64,000 bases of DNA from Anditalea andensis (GCF_000714815.1 NZ_JMIH01000014.1:62001-126000); one strand, 5' to 3'; counted from the first letter of the stretch, positions 36,278-46,837 are shown. Notes: generated by a model not told the origin, from the letters alone. Program-made: numbers and translations.

Positions 36278-36826
36278 ATCTTTTCGGCTTTCCGCCCTCT
36301 GGATCCTCAAAACAACTCCTAATCTCACACAACAATTACTATTGACCAAATCCCTATTTCGGTTACACCATATCCCTTTCCAGTATTACGACTGTATCCT
36401 ACTAAGTATACATCTATACCCCTTATAATTTATACTAATTTCCCAAAAAGATAATCTCAAAAAACCGGAATGAACTAATTTATAAATAATAATTGATTAA
36501 ATGAAAATACAAAGGTAATTATTTATACGCTATAGAAATATCAGGTCTGCTGTGCCCCCTTTTCAAAAACAGGCTCTCCTTATCATTAGGTTTATTCAAA
36601 GGAACTATGACTGGAATAATCAGCTATGCCATTCCAGAAGCTGCACCTTAATGTAAAATTTATAAAAAATATAAAATGTTTTAAACCCTAAAATTCAACT
36701 TATCTAAGGTAAATTAATTTTTATTTTTCAAGAAAAAATACAATTTATTCTAAACAAATCTTGGAGATTTTAATTATACATATAGGTATAATCATATAAT
36801 AGATTAATTCATAAGCAAAATATAAA

Positions 36827-39800
36827 ATGAAGATATTCAAGAAAATTTTAAAGATTTTGGGATTTATTTTTCTTGGAATTATTGTGCTTTTAATCATTGC
36901 TTCGGTGGTGATAGATCCCATAGCCAGAGATTTTTTGGAAGACGAAATTAATCAGGCTGACCAAGGCCAATATGATGCTCAAATAGACAATGTGAATGTA
37001 TCTATCCTCAGAGGGAATTTTGTAATAGAAGGTATCAGTATACAAACAGATACCATACAGGCTCGGGAAAATGAAACTCCTGTTATCAACCTAGATGCAG
37101 GAGAAATTTCCGTTTTTGGTTTATCATGGCTGCAGTTTTTGCTGTCCGATAAACTTCAAATAGATAGGGTATCCTTTTTAGACCTAGTGCTGGAAGCGAA
37201 GGTTAGAACGGTAGAAAATGGTGAAACCGACGAAGATACAGGACCTTTTAGATGGGAGGATTTAGATATATACCCCATGGTCAAAGATCAGGTGGACCGT
37301 ATCAGATTAAATGATCTGAATTTTAACAATTTAGATTTAACTTTGATAAATGTTGAAACCATAGACACCCTAACTTTTGAAGCGGAGGAATTTAATGTGG
37401 GAAGTGATGACATACTTATTGATGCAGATAGGGTTTTTACAGATGCTAGGGCTTTTTATGCTTCTGCTATAGACATACAAGGTAAAGATGTGGTAATTAA
37501 CCGCACTGGTGAGCCACAGTTTAACTTAGAGATGGGGTTGATAGAATTTGCTACCCGAGAAAGCGATTTTGGTATGTTATCTAAAAACCTGAAATTCTTT
37601 AAACATGGCGAAACCAAAGAAGATACCGTACTGTTTGCCGGATATACTGAATTTAACCTGACCGATCTGGATCTAAACCGGGTACAGGAAGATAGCCTAG
37701 GTAAGATTGGGACCGTATTTTTAAATGAATTGGCCATAATCAATAATTTAGACCTTAATCCTGATGCAGAAACTTCAGATAATATAGAAAGTGACCCCTT
37801 CGATTTTTCGAAATTTTCTTTAGCAGATCAATTACCAGAACTTCTAAAGAGTGTAACTATTACTGAAATATCCCTTGAACATATTAATTATAGACAGCAT
37901 GAAGATCTGAAGATACATGACTTTAGTTTTTTTACCCGCCATATGACGATTGATGAAAAGCCTGCTTTTGCAAATAAGCAATTTTTACATGCTGAGCAAT
38001 TTGAAATTTTAATAGATTCGGTTCAATATCAGGGCCCTGATAATAATATAAAGTTAAATCTATCAGATTATAAACTGGCTATGGAATCAGGGTTAGGAAG
38101 AATGTCTATGAATGATATCAATGCTAACCTATCCTTAGATTTAACTGCAAACACAAAAATAGACCGCTTTAAAATTACTGGAATTAATACCCAAAACCTG
38201 GTAGATAAAGTGTTTAAAATAGACAGCATAGCCATGGTATATCCAAGGCTAATTGCTGAATTAGATAATAATCCGGAAGATAAGGGAGCTGACAATGGTA
38301 GTTCGGATGCTGAAATGGATTTATACCCTGCTATAGAAAAGGTGCTGGAAAGCTTACAAATAAATACAATATCCATTCAGGATGCAGATATCCGTATGGA
38401 TGGGGTCCCAGGATCGGGCAAAACTGCTCTTATTCCTCATATGGATCTCACCATATCTGATATTTTTATAGCTGAGGGCACAGCTTTTAAAGACAACAGG
38501 ATCCTCCACACTGAAGATATATCTTTATCCCTGAAAAACTTTGAAATCCCCCTTCCTGATGATATACATTTTGTGAAGCTCAGAAGTTTTGGATTGAGTA
38601 CAGGAGATGGATACCTGAATACAGAGGGACTTCTGTTTGATCATATAGGTGATTCAAAAAAACATTTGGAAGATCCAGAAGTAGATCAGGTCTATACCGT
38701 AAGTAACAGAAGTTTTTCCATCAAAAATTTGAATTATGGATCACTGATCCGTGAGGTTGGCTTTTATGCCGGTAACATATCTATGGATGGGTTGGATGCT
38801 GAGATCTTTGGACAGTCATTGATGGCAGAAGATGAAACTGAAGAATCTAATGGAGGGGAAAATGAATCCATCGCGGCATTTGATGTAAATAAATTCACAC
38901 TTGTAGACTATTTACCGGAAGGCCTGGACGCCATCTACATTGGAGCCATATCTCTTCAGGATATAAATATATTACAAAAAGATAAATTAAAATTGGGGGG
39001 ACTTGAATTTGAAGTAAATCAGATGGCGGTGGATAATCGCCCCGCTTTTAAAGAAAATAGATTTTTGCATACCAAAAAATTTAGAATTGCTATAGATACC
39101 GTTGGTTTTATAAATGAACATGATAGGCTGCACTTAGGAATAAATGATATGGAATTTGATATATCTCAAGGCCTGGGGAACTTCACAATAGAAAATTTAC
39201 ATGCTCTTCATGAAGATAGAATCCAAGACCAAATGTATATAAATGCAGCCATAGACAATTTCAATATAAAGGGTATAGATACACGTAGCCTGGTTGACAG
39301 AAAGTTTGCTATAGATGAAATAAACCTTATAAACCCAATAGTGAGGGCTGATGCAGGTTCGTCTATGGATCAACAGACAGAAGAAGATATTCCTGAAGAA
39401 GAAGAGGAGATGGAATTAGACCTTTACCCTTTTATAAATGATTTTTTAGAAGAATTACGCATACATAGGATAGCCATAGTAGGTGCTGAATTAAAAATGT
39501 TGGAAACAGCAGGAGATATACAGATAGGTCGCTTACCTGACATAAATTTGGAAGTTACAGATTTGCTGATTGCAGAAGGCACAGCATTTAAAAGTAACCG
39601 GGTGATGCATGCCATTGATATTGACTTACAGATGGGCCATATAGATTTCCCGCTTCCTGATGAAGTTCACCGAGTGAAGTTGGATCAGTTTAAAATGAGT
39701 ACAAATAAAGGTATCCTCAGCATATCAGGACTGGTTTATGATTTTAACGAAAATTACCCTTCCATCATGCAAAATCAGGAAACGAATATGGTTTTCAGCC

Positions 39801-40675
39801 TAAGAAATGATCTTTTCCAGATAGAAGGCATGGATTTCAGTAACGTTATGAACGATATCAATGAAATAGATGAATTGGGTATCCTACTCGACAAGATACT
39901 GGTAGATGGACTCGATGTAAAAGTTCTTATAGATAATAATTTCCCTACTCAGGAAAATGACAATGATGGAGCGCCAACTTTACAAAAAATGATAAAAGAT
40001 ATCGAAATACCCTTTTACTTAGGAGATCTTTCGCTGAAAAACGGACATATCGAATTAAAGGAACTAGCCGAGGGAGCTGAAGAACCTGGCATTATGACCT
40101 TAGAAAGCCTATTTGTCAACATAAATAGTTTAACCAATATAGATAGCATTATCGGCAACGATTTACTATCATTTATCAATGTAGATGTGATGCTCATGGG
40201 AAATGGGCATTTTCAGACTAAGCTTGCCATTCCTATGCATCATCTTGAGCAGCCTGTCAGATTTTCTGGAGAACTCGACTCATTAGATGTGACCACATTG
40301 AACAGATATACAGAATACACTTCCCTATTTGGGTTCGAAAGTGGAATGATCTATACCCTGCTTTGGGATTTTGAAGCCGGAAACGAAGCTGCGGAAGGTA
40401 TTTTTGGATTGAGTTATGAAGATTTAGTAGTACGGTTAAGCGAGTCAGATAGTCCAGAGCCTGCAGGTTTTTTATGGCAAGTTGGTGCCTATCTGGCTAA
40501 TGTATTGGTGATAGATACTGATATTTCAGAACATAAATCCGATCCGCCGAAAAAGGTAGATTTTCACAGAGCAAAAGATGATGAAGAGGAAAGCTTTATG
40601 GAACATTATATAGCTTCCATAATAGCAGGACTTTTGGAGATAAAAGGTTTTCCCCTAGATATCATCGATCCTTAA
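36827..40675 (+). CDS. Giant AsmA-like/DUF748-type envelope protein with internal duplication
   Basis: 1282 residues. N-terminal membrane anchor (KILGFIFLGIIVLLIIASVVI), then long repetitive beta sequence, the pattern of AsmA/TamB/DUF748 proteins that bridge inner and outer membrane, some linked to phospholipid transport. The protein contains a large internal duplication: a unit around residues 325-640 (FSLADQLPELLKS, KPAFANKQFLHAEQF, DLYPAIEKVLESLQI, IAEGTAFKDNRILH) recurs at about 685-990 (FTLVDYLPEGLDA, RPAFKENRFLHTKKF, DLYPFINDFLEELRI, IAEGTAFKSNRVMH). Single gene. Confidence 0.85.
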   Translation: MKIFKKILKILGFIFLGIIVLLIIASVVIDPIARDFLEDEINQADQGQYDAQIDNVNVSILRGNFVIEGISIQTDTIQARENETPVINLDAGEISVFGLSWLQFLLSDKLQIDRVSFLDLVLEAKVRTVENGETDEDTGPFRWEDLDIYPMVKDQVDRIRLNDLNFNNLDLTLINVETIDTLTFEAEEFNVGSDDILIDADRVFTDARAFYASAIDIQGKDVVINRTGEPQFNLEMGLIEFATRESDFGMLSKNLKFFKHGETKEDTVLFAGYTEFNLTDLDLNRVQEDSLGKIGTVFLNELAIINNLDLNPDAETSDNIESDPFDFSKFSLADQLPELLKSVTITEISLEHINYRQHEDLKIHDFSFFTRHMTIDEKPAFANKQFLHAEQFEILIDSVQYQGPDNNIKLNLSDYKLAMESGLGRMSMNDINANLSLDLTANTKIDRFKITGINTQNLVDKVFKIDSIAMVYPRLIAELDNNPEDKGADNGSSDAEMDLYPAIEKVLESLQINTISIQDADIRMDGVPGSGKTALIPHMDLTISDIFIAEGTAFKDNRILHTEDISLSLKNFEIPLPDDIHFVKLRSFGLSTGDGYLNTEGLLFDHIGDSKKHLEDPEVDQVYTVSNRSFSIKNLNYGSLIREVGFYAGNISMDGLDAEIFGQSLMAEDETEESNGGENESIAAFDVNKFTLVDYLPEGLDAIYIGAISLQDINILQKDKLKLGGLEFEVNQMAVDNRPAFKENRFLHTKKFRIAIDTVGFINEHDRLHLGINDMEFDISQGLGNFTIENLHALHEDRIQDQMYINAAIDNFNIKGIDTRSLVDRKFAIDEINLINPIVRADAGSSMDQQTEEDIPEEEEEMELDLYPFINDFLEELRIHRIAIVGAELKMLETAGDIQIGRLPDINLEVTDLLIAEGTAFKSNRVMHAIDIDLQMGHIDFPLPDEVHRVKLDQFKMSTNKGILSISGLVYDFNENYPSIMQNQETNMVFSLRNDLFQIEGMDFSNVMNDINEIDELGILLDKILVDGLDVKVLIDNNFPTQENDNDGAPTLQKMIKDIEIPFYLGDLSLKNGHIELKELAEGAEEPGIMTLESLFVNINSLTNIDSIIGNDLLSFINVDVMLMGNGHFQTKLAIPMHHLEQPVRFSGELDSLDVTTLNRYTEYTSLFGFESGMIYTLLWDFEAGNEAAEGIFGLSYEDLVVRLSESDSPEPAGFLWQVGAYLANVLVIDTDISEHKSDPPKKVDFHRAKDDEEESFMEHYIASIIAGLLEIKGFPLDIIDP

Positions 40676-40721
40676 AACTTTTTATAACAAAGATGTAACA
40701 GTATATAATAATCCACCCACT

Positions 40722-40756
40722 AGGCCTGTTGTTTTTAAGCGATAGGCCTTTTGTTT
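40722..40756 (+). terminator. Possible weak terminator after the AsmA-like gene
   Basis: AGGCCT (40722-40727) and AGGCCT (40744-40749), each self-complementary, so they can pair across a 16-base loop, followed by TTTTGTTT. Only 6 bp of stem; low strength. Confidence 0.4.
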
Positions 40757-40811
40757 GATTTTGAGCAAAAAAAATTATATTTGGTCAAGTAAACATTCCT
40801 ATGATTTCTTT

Positions 40812-42269
40812 ATGAAAAACTTATTGATTATCTCTCTCATCCTGGTGGGGGCTTTAGTAGGATACATTATCTTTACCACGTTCACTTTTTCATCCAAACA
40901 GATCCAACCAGATCCAGCAGAAAAGATACTCATTCCAAATAGTGCGATAGAAAATTTTTCCAGAGCACTTTCGATTCCCACTATCTCTCATGAAGATCCG
41001 GCTAATTTTGATCCCAGTGCCTTCTATGAATTTGCCAGATTCTTAAAAGAAGCCTATCCGCTTTCTTCCTCACAATTAGAGATCACCTATATAAATGAAT
41101 TCAGTATAATTTATAAATGGGAAGGATCTGATAATAGTTTACCTCCTATTATCCTAATGGGTCATATAGATGTGGTGCCGGTGGAAGATCCTACTCAATG
41201 GACAGAACCTCCCTTCAGTGGCAATATCAGAGATGGCAAAATATGGGGACGGGGAGCTATAGATGACAAAATAAGTGTAATAGGGAATATGGAAGCTGTC
41301 GAAATCCTATTACAGGAAGAATATAAACCCAACAGGACGGTCTACCTATGCTTTGGACATGATGAAGAAATAGGCGGAGAGAAAGGCGCTTCAGCCATAG
41401 TGGATCATCTTAAAAATAGGGGCGTAAATGCAGCATTTGTTTTAGATGAAGGATTCGCCATCACTCAAGGTATGGTCCCAGGAATTACTAAAGATGTTGC
41501 ACTTATAGGAACTGCAGAGAAAGGTTTTGTGACTTTGGAACTATCTGTCAGCATAGAAGGGGGACATTCTTCCATGCCTGCCCATGAAACATCCATAGAT
41601 GTCATGGCTAAAGCAGTCACTAAACTTAAGGACAATCCATTTCCCTACCTGATCAGTCAGCCGGTCCAGGATTTTATGGCATATGCCGGGCCTGAGATGA
41701 ACTCTTTTACTTCCAGAATGGCTTTTGCAAATCCCTCCATCTTTCGCCCCCTAATCATATCCACGCTCAGTAAAGAACCATCCGGTAATGCCCTTATAAG
41801 GACTACGACCTCGCCCACCATTTTTAGAGCAGGCATAAAAGACAATATAATTCCTATCCAGGCAAAAGCCACTGTAAATTTCAGAACACTCCCTGGCACC
41901 ACTATGCAAGATGTAAAAGACAGGGTCCTGACTTTAATAGACGATGACAGGATCGTAATAAAAGAAGGAACCTTCAACAGTGAAGCTCCAGGTTCATCCC
42001 AAGTAGAAACTTTTGGCTATGAAACCTTGCATCAATCTATCAAAGAAATATTTCCCCAAGTAATCGTAGCGCCTAATCTAGTGCTGGGGGCTACTGATTC
42101 GAGACATTATTACCCTATATCGGATCAGATTTATAGGTTTGTCCCCTTTTACCTGAACAAAGATAATATATCTACTTTCCATGGTACAGATGAACATTTG
42201 GCAATAAGTGATCTGGAAAATGCCATCCGATTTTATCGGCAGCTGATTTTAAATGCTACTAGCAAATAG
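40812..42269 (+). CDS. M20 family metallopeptidase (carboxypeptidase CPS1/PM20D1-like), membrane-anchored
   Basis: 485 residues from the ATG at 40812. The frame extends upstream only through a TTG, and the ATG gives a clean N-terminal anchor (LLIISLILVGALVGYIIFTTF). Zinc/catalytic motifs: GHIDVVPV, GRGAIDDK, GHDEEIGG (catalytic Glu), DEG, GGHSSMPA (dimerisation region), and HGTDEH near the C-terminus. Family members cleave or make N-acyl amino acids or dipeptides; the exact substrate is unknown. Confidence 0.92.
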   Translation: MKNLLIISLILVGALVGYIIFTTFTFSSKQIQPDPAEKILIPNSAIENFSRALSIPTISHEDPANFDPSAFYEFARFLKEAYPLSSSQLEITYINEFSIIYKWEGSDNSLPPIILMGHIDVVPVEDPTQWTEPPFSGNIRDGKIWGRGAIDDKISVIGNMEAVEILLQEEYKPNRTVYLCFGHDEEIGGEKGASAIVDHLKNRGVNAAFVLDEGFAITQGMVPGITKDVALIGTAEKGFVTLELSVSIEGGHSSMPAHETSIDVMAKAVTKLKDNPFPYLISQPVQDFMAYAGPEMNSFTSRMAFANPSIFRPLIISTLSKEPSGNALIRTTTSPTIFRAGIKDNIIPIQAKATVNFRTLPGTTMQDVKDRVLTLIDDDRIVIKEGTFNSEAPGSSQVETFGYETLHQSIKEIFPQVIVAPNLVLGATDSRHYYPISDQIYRFVPFYLNKDNISTFHGTDEHLAISDLENAIRFYRQLILNATSK

Positions 42270-42322
42270 CCAAATAAAGGGATACCTGATTAACTTATTT
42301 ATCACAGAACTAGATAATAAGC

Positions 42323-42347
42323 CACAGGTAAAACCGGCTTACCTGTG
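42323..42347. other. Hairpin between convergent peptidase and SDR genes
   Basis: CACAGGTAA (42323-42331) / TTACCTGTG (42339-42347), perfect 9-bp stem with 7-base loop. No T-run on either side, so a terminator function is uncertain. Confidence 0.45.
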
Positions 42348-42408
42348 ACGTGGAGCATGCAAAGTATCTTTATTGGCTTCCTCTCCTTTTTTAAGAGATC
42401 TAATTAAA

Positions 42409-43317
42409 TTATAGAAATTTAATCCCGGTTTCTTTTTCTGAAAGCTCCCATAACTTGTTGGCCACCTCTCTGTCCAGAGACCTGCGACTGGAATGCACGC
42501 GTTCGGGAGCCCCTTTTATTTCCCCAAACCCAGATGGCCCAAAATATTCTCCTCCTTTTACAGAGGGATCTAAAGCTGCTCTTAAGGTGGGCATGGCGCC
42601 CATCTTGGGAGGCTGAAGTAAAAGAGGTCCAATAGCCTTTCCTACTTTTACCATAAACGGAGGCAGGTACTGCATCAAATTAGTCATGGCCACACCGGGA
42701 TGCGCAGCTACTGAAACTATTTTATAGTCTTTTTTATCCAGCCTTCTTTGTAGTTCATAGGCAAACATAAGGCACGCGAGTTTACTTTGACTATAAGCAC
42801 CTTGAGCGTTATACTTTTTCCTCGAATGGAAGTCTTCAAAATTAATTTTCCCATTTTTATGGGCTATACTGCTTAAGCTCACCACCCTAGACCCTGGAAA
42901 TCTGTTTAAAGTATCTATCAATAATCCAGTCAAAAGAAAATGCCCAAGATGATTGATGCCTATCTGGCTTTCAAACCCATCTTTCGTTTTCTGATAGGGA
43001 GGCATCATTAAACCCGCATTGTTTACCAACAAATCTAGTTGGTCATATTTATTCAAAAAATTTTCTGTAAACTTTTTGATGGCTGCCAGACTATTTAGGT
43101 CTAATAATAAAATGTCCAGCATCGCATTTGGATTCTTTTTGAGAATCTTTGCTTGAGCTTCTTCGGCTTTTTCCTGGTTACGAGCAGCCATAATCACTTT
43201 ATAGCCTACTTTGGCCAATCCTTCTGCAGTCTCTAAACCCAATCCACTGTTAGCTCCAGTTACTATCGCTATCTTCCCTGACTGGGAAGGTATTTCTTCC
43301 AATTTAAATCCATTCAT
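42409..43317 (-). CDS. Short-chain dehydrogenase/reductase (retinol dehydrogenase-like)
   Basis: 302 residues. Cofactor motif VTGANSGLGLETAEGL (about 20-35), DLNSL, NNAGLM (about 96-101), catalytic YSQSK (about 173-177) with Ser in SLSSIAH. The C-terminal part (EYFGPSGFGEIKGAPE) is typical of the RDH12-like branch. NAD(P)-dependent oxidoreductase of unknown substrate. Single gene. Confidence 0.92.
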   Translation of the reverse strand: MNGFKLEEIPSQSGKIAIVTGANSGLGLETAEGLAKVGYKVIMAARNQEKAEEAQAKILKKNPNAMLDILLLDLNSLAAIKKFTENFLNKYDQLDLLVNNAGLMMPPYQKTKDGFESQIGINHLGHFLLTGLLIDTLNRFPGSRVVSLSSIAHKNGKINFEDFHSRKKYNAQGAYSQSKLACLMFAYELQRRLDKKDYKIVSVAAHPGVAMTNLMQYLPPFMVKVGKAIGPLLLQPPKMGAMPTLRAALDPSVKGGEYFGPSGFGEIKGAPERVHSSRRSLDREVANKLWELSEKETGIKFL

Positions 43318-43538
43318 AGATTATTAACTTACGGAAACGTTAAGTGTTTTAAGAAAACAAGCTACTTTTTTATTGCCTATCTCTAGGAAGAGCCATATAG
43401 ATATGACGGGTGATTTGATTTCCAAAGAAGAATATAAATTTAAAAATTGAATATTAACGAACCTATAGTATATCGCCAATATGCCTTAAGTAAAAATGGA
43501 AACACTACATTAAAATATTGTGAATAGATATCAGGTAT

Positions 43539-46298
43539 TTATAAAGGCATATTCACTCCTCCAAACCTTCTTAGGTTATAGGTAAAGGTCACCATAAAGA
43601 ACTGCCTGAGCACCTGAGTTCTGACATCTTCTATAAATACATCAGTAACATTTCTATTAATGCTTACATTTTGGTTGAGCAGATCAAAAACGGTCAATTT
43701 TATTTCTGCTTTTCGGCTGGGAGGAAAGCGGAATCCCAGATCCATATTCCAAAGCCAGATAGACTGGTCAAAATCTTCTCCCAAACCTGTATATAGGAGG
43801 TGATTCACATTATTGCTTAAAAAAAAGCCACCTGCAAAATTCCAGAAAAAGTCCAATCTGCTTCTCTGCTGATAAAAATTATTATTTAAACTCTCCTGCA
43901 GACTGCTTCTCACCATATTGTAGTTACCTTCAGATGATAGATTGAAGTCAATGTTTCGATTGATATTACTGCTCAGTACAAAGCCTTTACTTATCACCGT
44001 ATTGGTATTGTTGTTTTTTTGACCGTTAATGATACCGGGTTGATTGGTTACCCTCAAGCTGGAATTGATATTCATATTGCTCCGTATCGCAGATATTGGG
44101 AAGCCATAATTCACATATGTTCTCACGTTCCAGAAGTTGTCCAAATTAACTGGTCTGCTTAATTGTCCCCCTTGACTAAGAAATACATCTCCTTGAAGTA
44201 AAGTATCCCTAGGAGCTATAAAGGTTTCATTACCTATAAAATTATTCGTTATTGACCCGGCAAAAAACACCATAAAAGACCTATTTGTCTCAGGATTGAT
44301 CCTTCTAAAGCGGGTAAAAACCCTATGACTGTATTCCTGGTTCAGCTCGGGATTCCCCATGGATATCTGAAGGGGGTTGGAATTATCAAGTACATCCTGC
44401 AACTGCCTGATAGAAGGTGCGTCAGTATTAGTCCGGTAATTTACCCTTATGCTACTCATATCGTTGAACTCATAGGTAAGCACTGCCCTAGGCATAAAAT
44501 TTCGAAAAGTCCTTTGTGTGTTCTCAAAACCGGGAAAGATCCTATCACTGTCGATATCAGCTATTTCATAACCTAAGTCTGTAAATATTCTTAGGTTATT
44601 TTTATTGTACCTATATCCCAGGCCCATTCTTTGGGTCTGATAAACATTATCAAATTCATTGGTCAAAGTGCTGTCCAGTCTTACTATGCCTGTCTCTTGC
44701 TCCTGACGCAAGACTTCCTGACGTGTCTGGGAGGCGTTATTTGATATTCTATAATTTGCCCTCAGCTGCGCATGTTCTGTAAGGGGTTCGGTCACGGTGA
44801 AGTTAACATTGTAATTCATGCCACTGGACCTATTATCGGAAAATTGGATGAGACTATCCAGATTACCGGTTACGAAGTTTTGATTGACTGCCACCAGATC
44901 CGCTCTATTCAGATTATTGAAAGCTCCTGTATAAATATTGGTAGAAAATGTTCTCCCAGGTTTATTGAAGCGATAGCGATAGGTCAAAGAATTACCAAAA
45001 TTTAGGTTTTCTCTAGTTGAAATGGTCGTATTATTATTCTGACTGATGGGGTTATTTCTATCAAAGAGGTTTATAGCTTCCAGCTGGTTAAGTGCATCTG
45101 CTTTTTCAAAGCTTAACCGAGGACGAATTATAAGACTATGATGGTCATTAATACGGTAGTCTATACGCATATTAAACCGGTGATTTTGACTTTGGTTCTG
45201 ATTGGACCTATTTTCATTATATAACTGCAGGCTGTCATTTGGTAAAATATATTCCCTGGATGAATTTCTGTTGAGGACATTATCACGATCGTTGAAAAGA
45301 TAACTAGCAGATAGTTTTAATTTATTATCCAGATATTCATCGGAAAAATTCACACCTATTGCATTGGTTCGGGTGATACCAGGTTGCTGCCCTACAGAAA
45401 GCCCATCACCCCCTCCCCGTCGGTTATCACCCCCCATTGCGCCGGCCAGTTCGTCCGCTGCAAAATTCTGTCTATTAATATTATTACTAAGACCGAGGAT
45501 AGTTAGCCGCTGAGCTTCATTAAAGAAATTCATATTTCCACCGGCATTGTAATTATTATCAGTACCATATCCAGCATAAAATTTACCAAATCGCCCCTGC
45601 CTTCTTCCTTTTTTGGTGATGATATTGATTGTTTTGACAGTCTCTCCATCATCAAAACCGGTAAGTTGTGCTTCATCTCCCTGTCTGTCTAAAAATTCTA
45701 TCCGATCAATTACCTCAGCTGGCAGGTTTTTGAGTGCGGCGGCAGGGTTATCACCAAAAAACGGCCTTCCATCTACCAATATTTCCTCCACATTTTCACC
45801 CTGTACCTGGATTACGCCATCCTGAATGATCACACCAGGCATCTTTCTGACCAGTTCGTCCGCATCTGCTTCAGGTCTTGTTTTGTATGCTGATGCATTA
45901 AAAGATACTGTATCCCTTTTAACCTCCCCTGAAAGAACCGGTGCACTGATTTCAAATGCTTCCAAAAGCTCGCCTTCATCCTCTACAAAAAATCTTCCCA
46001 GATCACCTTCCACATTGTCACTGAGCTCTTTTCGGAGCGTTTTATACCCTACATAGGTAATTTCTATTATAAATTGTTTTGCCGAAGGTTTGGTGATTTT
46101 GAACTTTCCATCAAAATCAGTCACTGCAGTCTGCAGCGTCTCTCCTTCCTTTGATTTAAAAAAAACATACGCCCCGAATACAGGCTCCTCAGAGCCATCT
46201 TCCAGGACAGTACCGGTTAGTTCCCTTTGTCCATATGCTTCCCAACAAAAAACAAAACAGAAAAAAAAGAAAGTCAATAAAATTCTTCGAAAGGGCAT
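43539..46298 (-). CDS. Outer-membrane beta-barrel protein with CarboxypepD_reg-like and plug-like domains (TonB-receptor relative)
   Basis: 919 residues from the ATG at 46298; a TTG two codons upstream is also in frame. Signal peptide (ILLTFFFFCFVFCWEAYG), then a carboxypeptidase-regulatory-like beta-sandwich (about 25-110, LTGTVLEDGSEEPVFGAYVFFK), a plug-like segment (PEADADELVRKMPGVIIQDGVIQVQGENVEEILVDGRPFFGD is its heart; about 150-190), and a long C-terminal barrel. This layout is that of the 'outer membrane beta-barrel' (OMP_b-brl_3) group. There is no partner SusD gene beside it. Ligand unknown. Confidence 0.88.
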   Translation of the reverse strand: MPFRRILLTFFFFCFVFCWEAYGQRELTGTVLEDGSEEPVFGAYVFFKSKEGETLQTAVTDFDGKFKITKPSAKQFIIEITYVGYKTLRKELSDNVEGDLGRFFVEDEGELLEAFEISAPVLSGEVKRDTVSFNASAYKTRPEADADELVRKMPGVIIQDGVIQVQGENVEEILVDGRPFFGDNPAAALKNLPAEVIDRIEFLDRQGDEAQLTGFDDGETVKTINIITKKGRRQGRFGKFYAGYGTDNNYNAGGNMNFFNEAQRLTILGLSNNINRQNFAADELAGAMGGDNRRGGGDGLSVGQQPGITRTNAIGVNFSDEYLDNKLKLSASYLFNDRDNVLNRNSSREYILPNDSLQLYNENRSNQNQSQNHRFNMRIDYRINDHHSLIIRPRLSFEKADALNQLEAINLFDRNNPISQNNNTTISTRENLNFGNSLTYRYRFNKPGRTFSTNIYTGAFNNLNRADLVAVNQNFVTGNLDSLIQFSDNRSSGMNYNVNFTVTEPLTEHAQLRANYRISNNASQTRQEVLRQEQETGIVRLDSTLTNEFDNVYQTQRMGLGYRYNKNNLRIFTDLGYEIADIDSDRIFPGFENTQRTFRNFMPRAVLTYEFNDMSSIRVNYRTNTDAPSIRQLQDVLDNSNPLQISMGNPELNQEYSHRVFTRFRRINPETNRSFMVFFAGSITNNFIGNETFIAPRDTLLQGDVFLSQGGQLSRPVNLDNFWNVRTYVNYGFPISAIRSNMNINSSLRVTNQPGIINGQKNNNTNTVISKGFVLSSNINRNIDFNLSSEGNYNMVRSSLQESLNNNFYQQRSRLDFFWNFAGGFFLSNNVNHLLYTGLGEDFDQSIWLWNMDLGFRFPPSRKAEIKLTVFDLLNQNVSINRNVTDVFIEDVRTQVLRQFFMVTFTYNLRRFGGVNMPL

Positions 46299-46640
46299 AA
46301 CCAAGGAAATAATGGGTTTTTATTTGATCTGCAATCTCAAATTTTATCATGGCTATAACTATAGATTTTATATTAAGAATCTTAAAGAAGTTTAAATGGT
46401 TATTGTGACCATAAGTATGGTGAAAATAATCAATTATGCTATCCGAAGTATATAGCCTTAAACCTTTTATCTATCCGAATTTTAAACTGATGTTCTCAAA
46501 AAGAATATTTTTTTTACTGAAACAAAGGTATTTAGGCTTCAAAAACAAAAAATCTTCAGCTGACTATTTGCATTAAATAAAAAGAGCCCCTACATTTGTG
46601 ACACCTTAAAGCAAAGCAACGGCTAAAAGGTAATAAAAAC
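46299..46640. other. Intergenic region between beta-barrel gene and tRNA-Gln
   Basis: Holds the tRNA promoter (listed) and presumably the beta-barrel promoter. No ORF. Confidence 0.5.
46568..46598 (+). promoter_or_regulatory. Promoter of tRNA-Gln
   Basis: TTG (46568-46570), 20-base spacer, TACATTTG (46591-46598), perfect fit to the Bacteroidetes TTG-N19-21-TAnnTTTG promoter. The tRNA begins 42 bases further. Confidence 0.8.
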
Positions 46641-46716
46641 TGGCCGATGGTGTAACTGGCAACACGTCTGGTTTTGGTCCAGAAGAGTCCAGGTTCGAGC
46701 CCTGGTCGGCCAACCA
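46641..46716 (+). tRNA. tRNA-Gln (anticodon TTG)
   Basis: Full cloverleaf: acceptor TGGCCGA (46641-46647) pairs with TCGGCCA (46706-46712), discriminator A, encoded CCA (46714-46716). Anticodon stem TCTGG / CCAGA around the loop TTTTGGT gives TTG at 46674-46676. T-arm contains GGTTCGAGCC. Confidence 0.97.
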
Positions 46717-46753
46717 AATCTCTGTTTACAATCGTAAACAGAGATTTTTTTTT
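46717..46753 (+). terminator. Terminator of tRNA-Gln
   Basis: AATCTCTGTTTAC (46717-46729) / GTAAACAGAGATT (46734-46746), 13-bp perfect stem, 4-base loop, nine T. Confidence 0.95.
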
Positions 46754-46837
46754 GATTTCCATCACTCCTTAGCCAGCCATTTAAAAACTTAGCGGCGGCG
46801 CATTATTTCATGATGACATAAAAATAAGGACATGAAT

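Larger units (their letters stand above)
35884..36826. other. Gene-free region of about 940 bases with several hairpins
   Basis: No ORF with protein-like content on either strand. 35990-36370 is less AT-rich than its flanks and holds perfect inverted repeats at 36173-36207 and 36261-36277 (listed separately); 36410-36826 is very AT-rich. It must carry the divergent promoters for the zinc-ribbon gene and the AsmA-like gene, but its length is far beyond that need. Confidence 0.5.
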
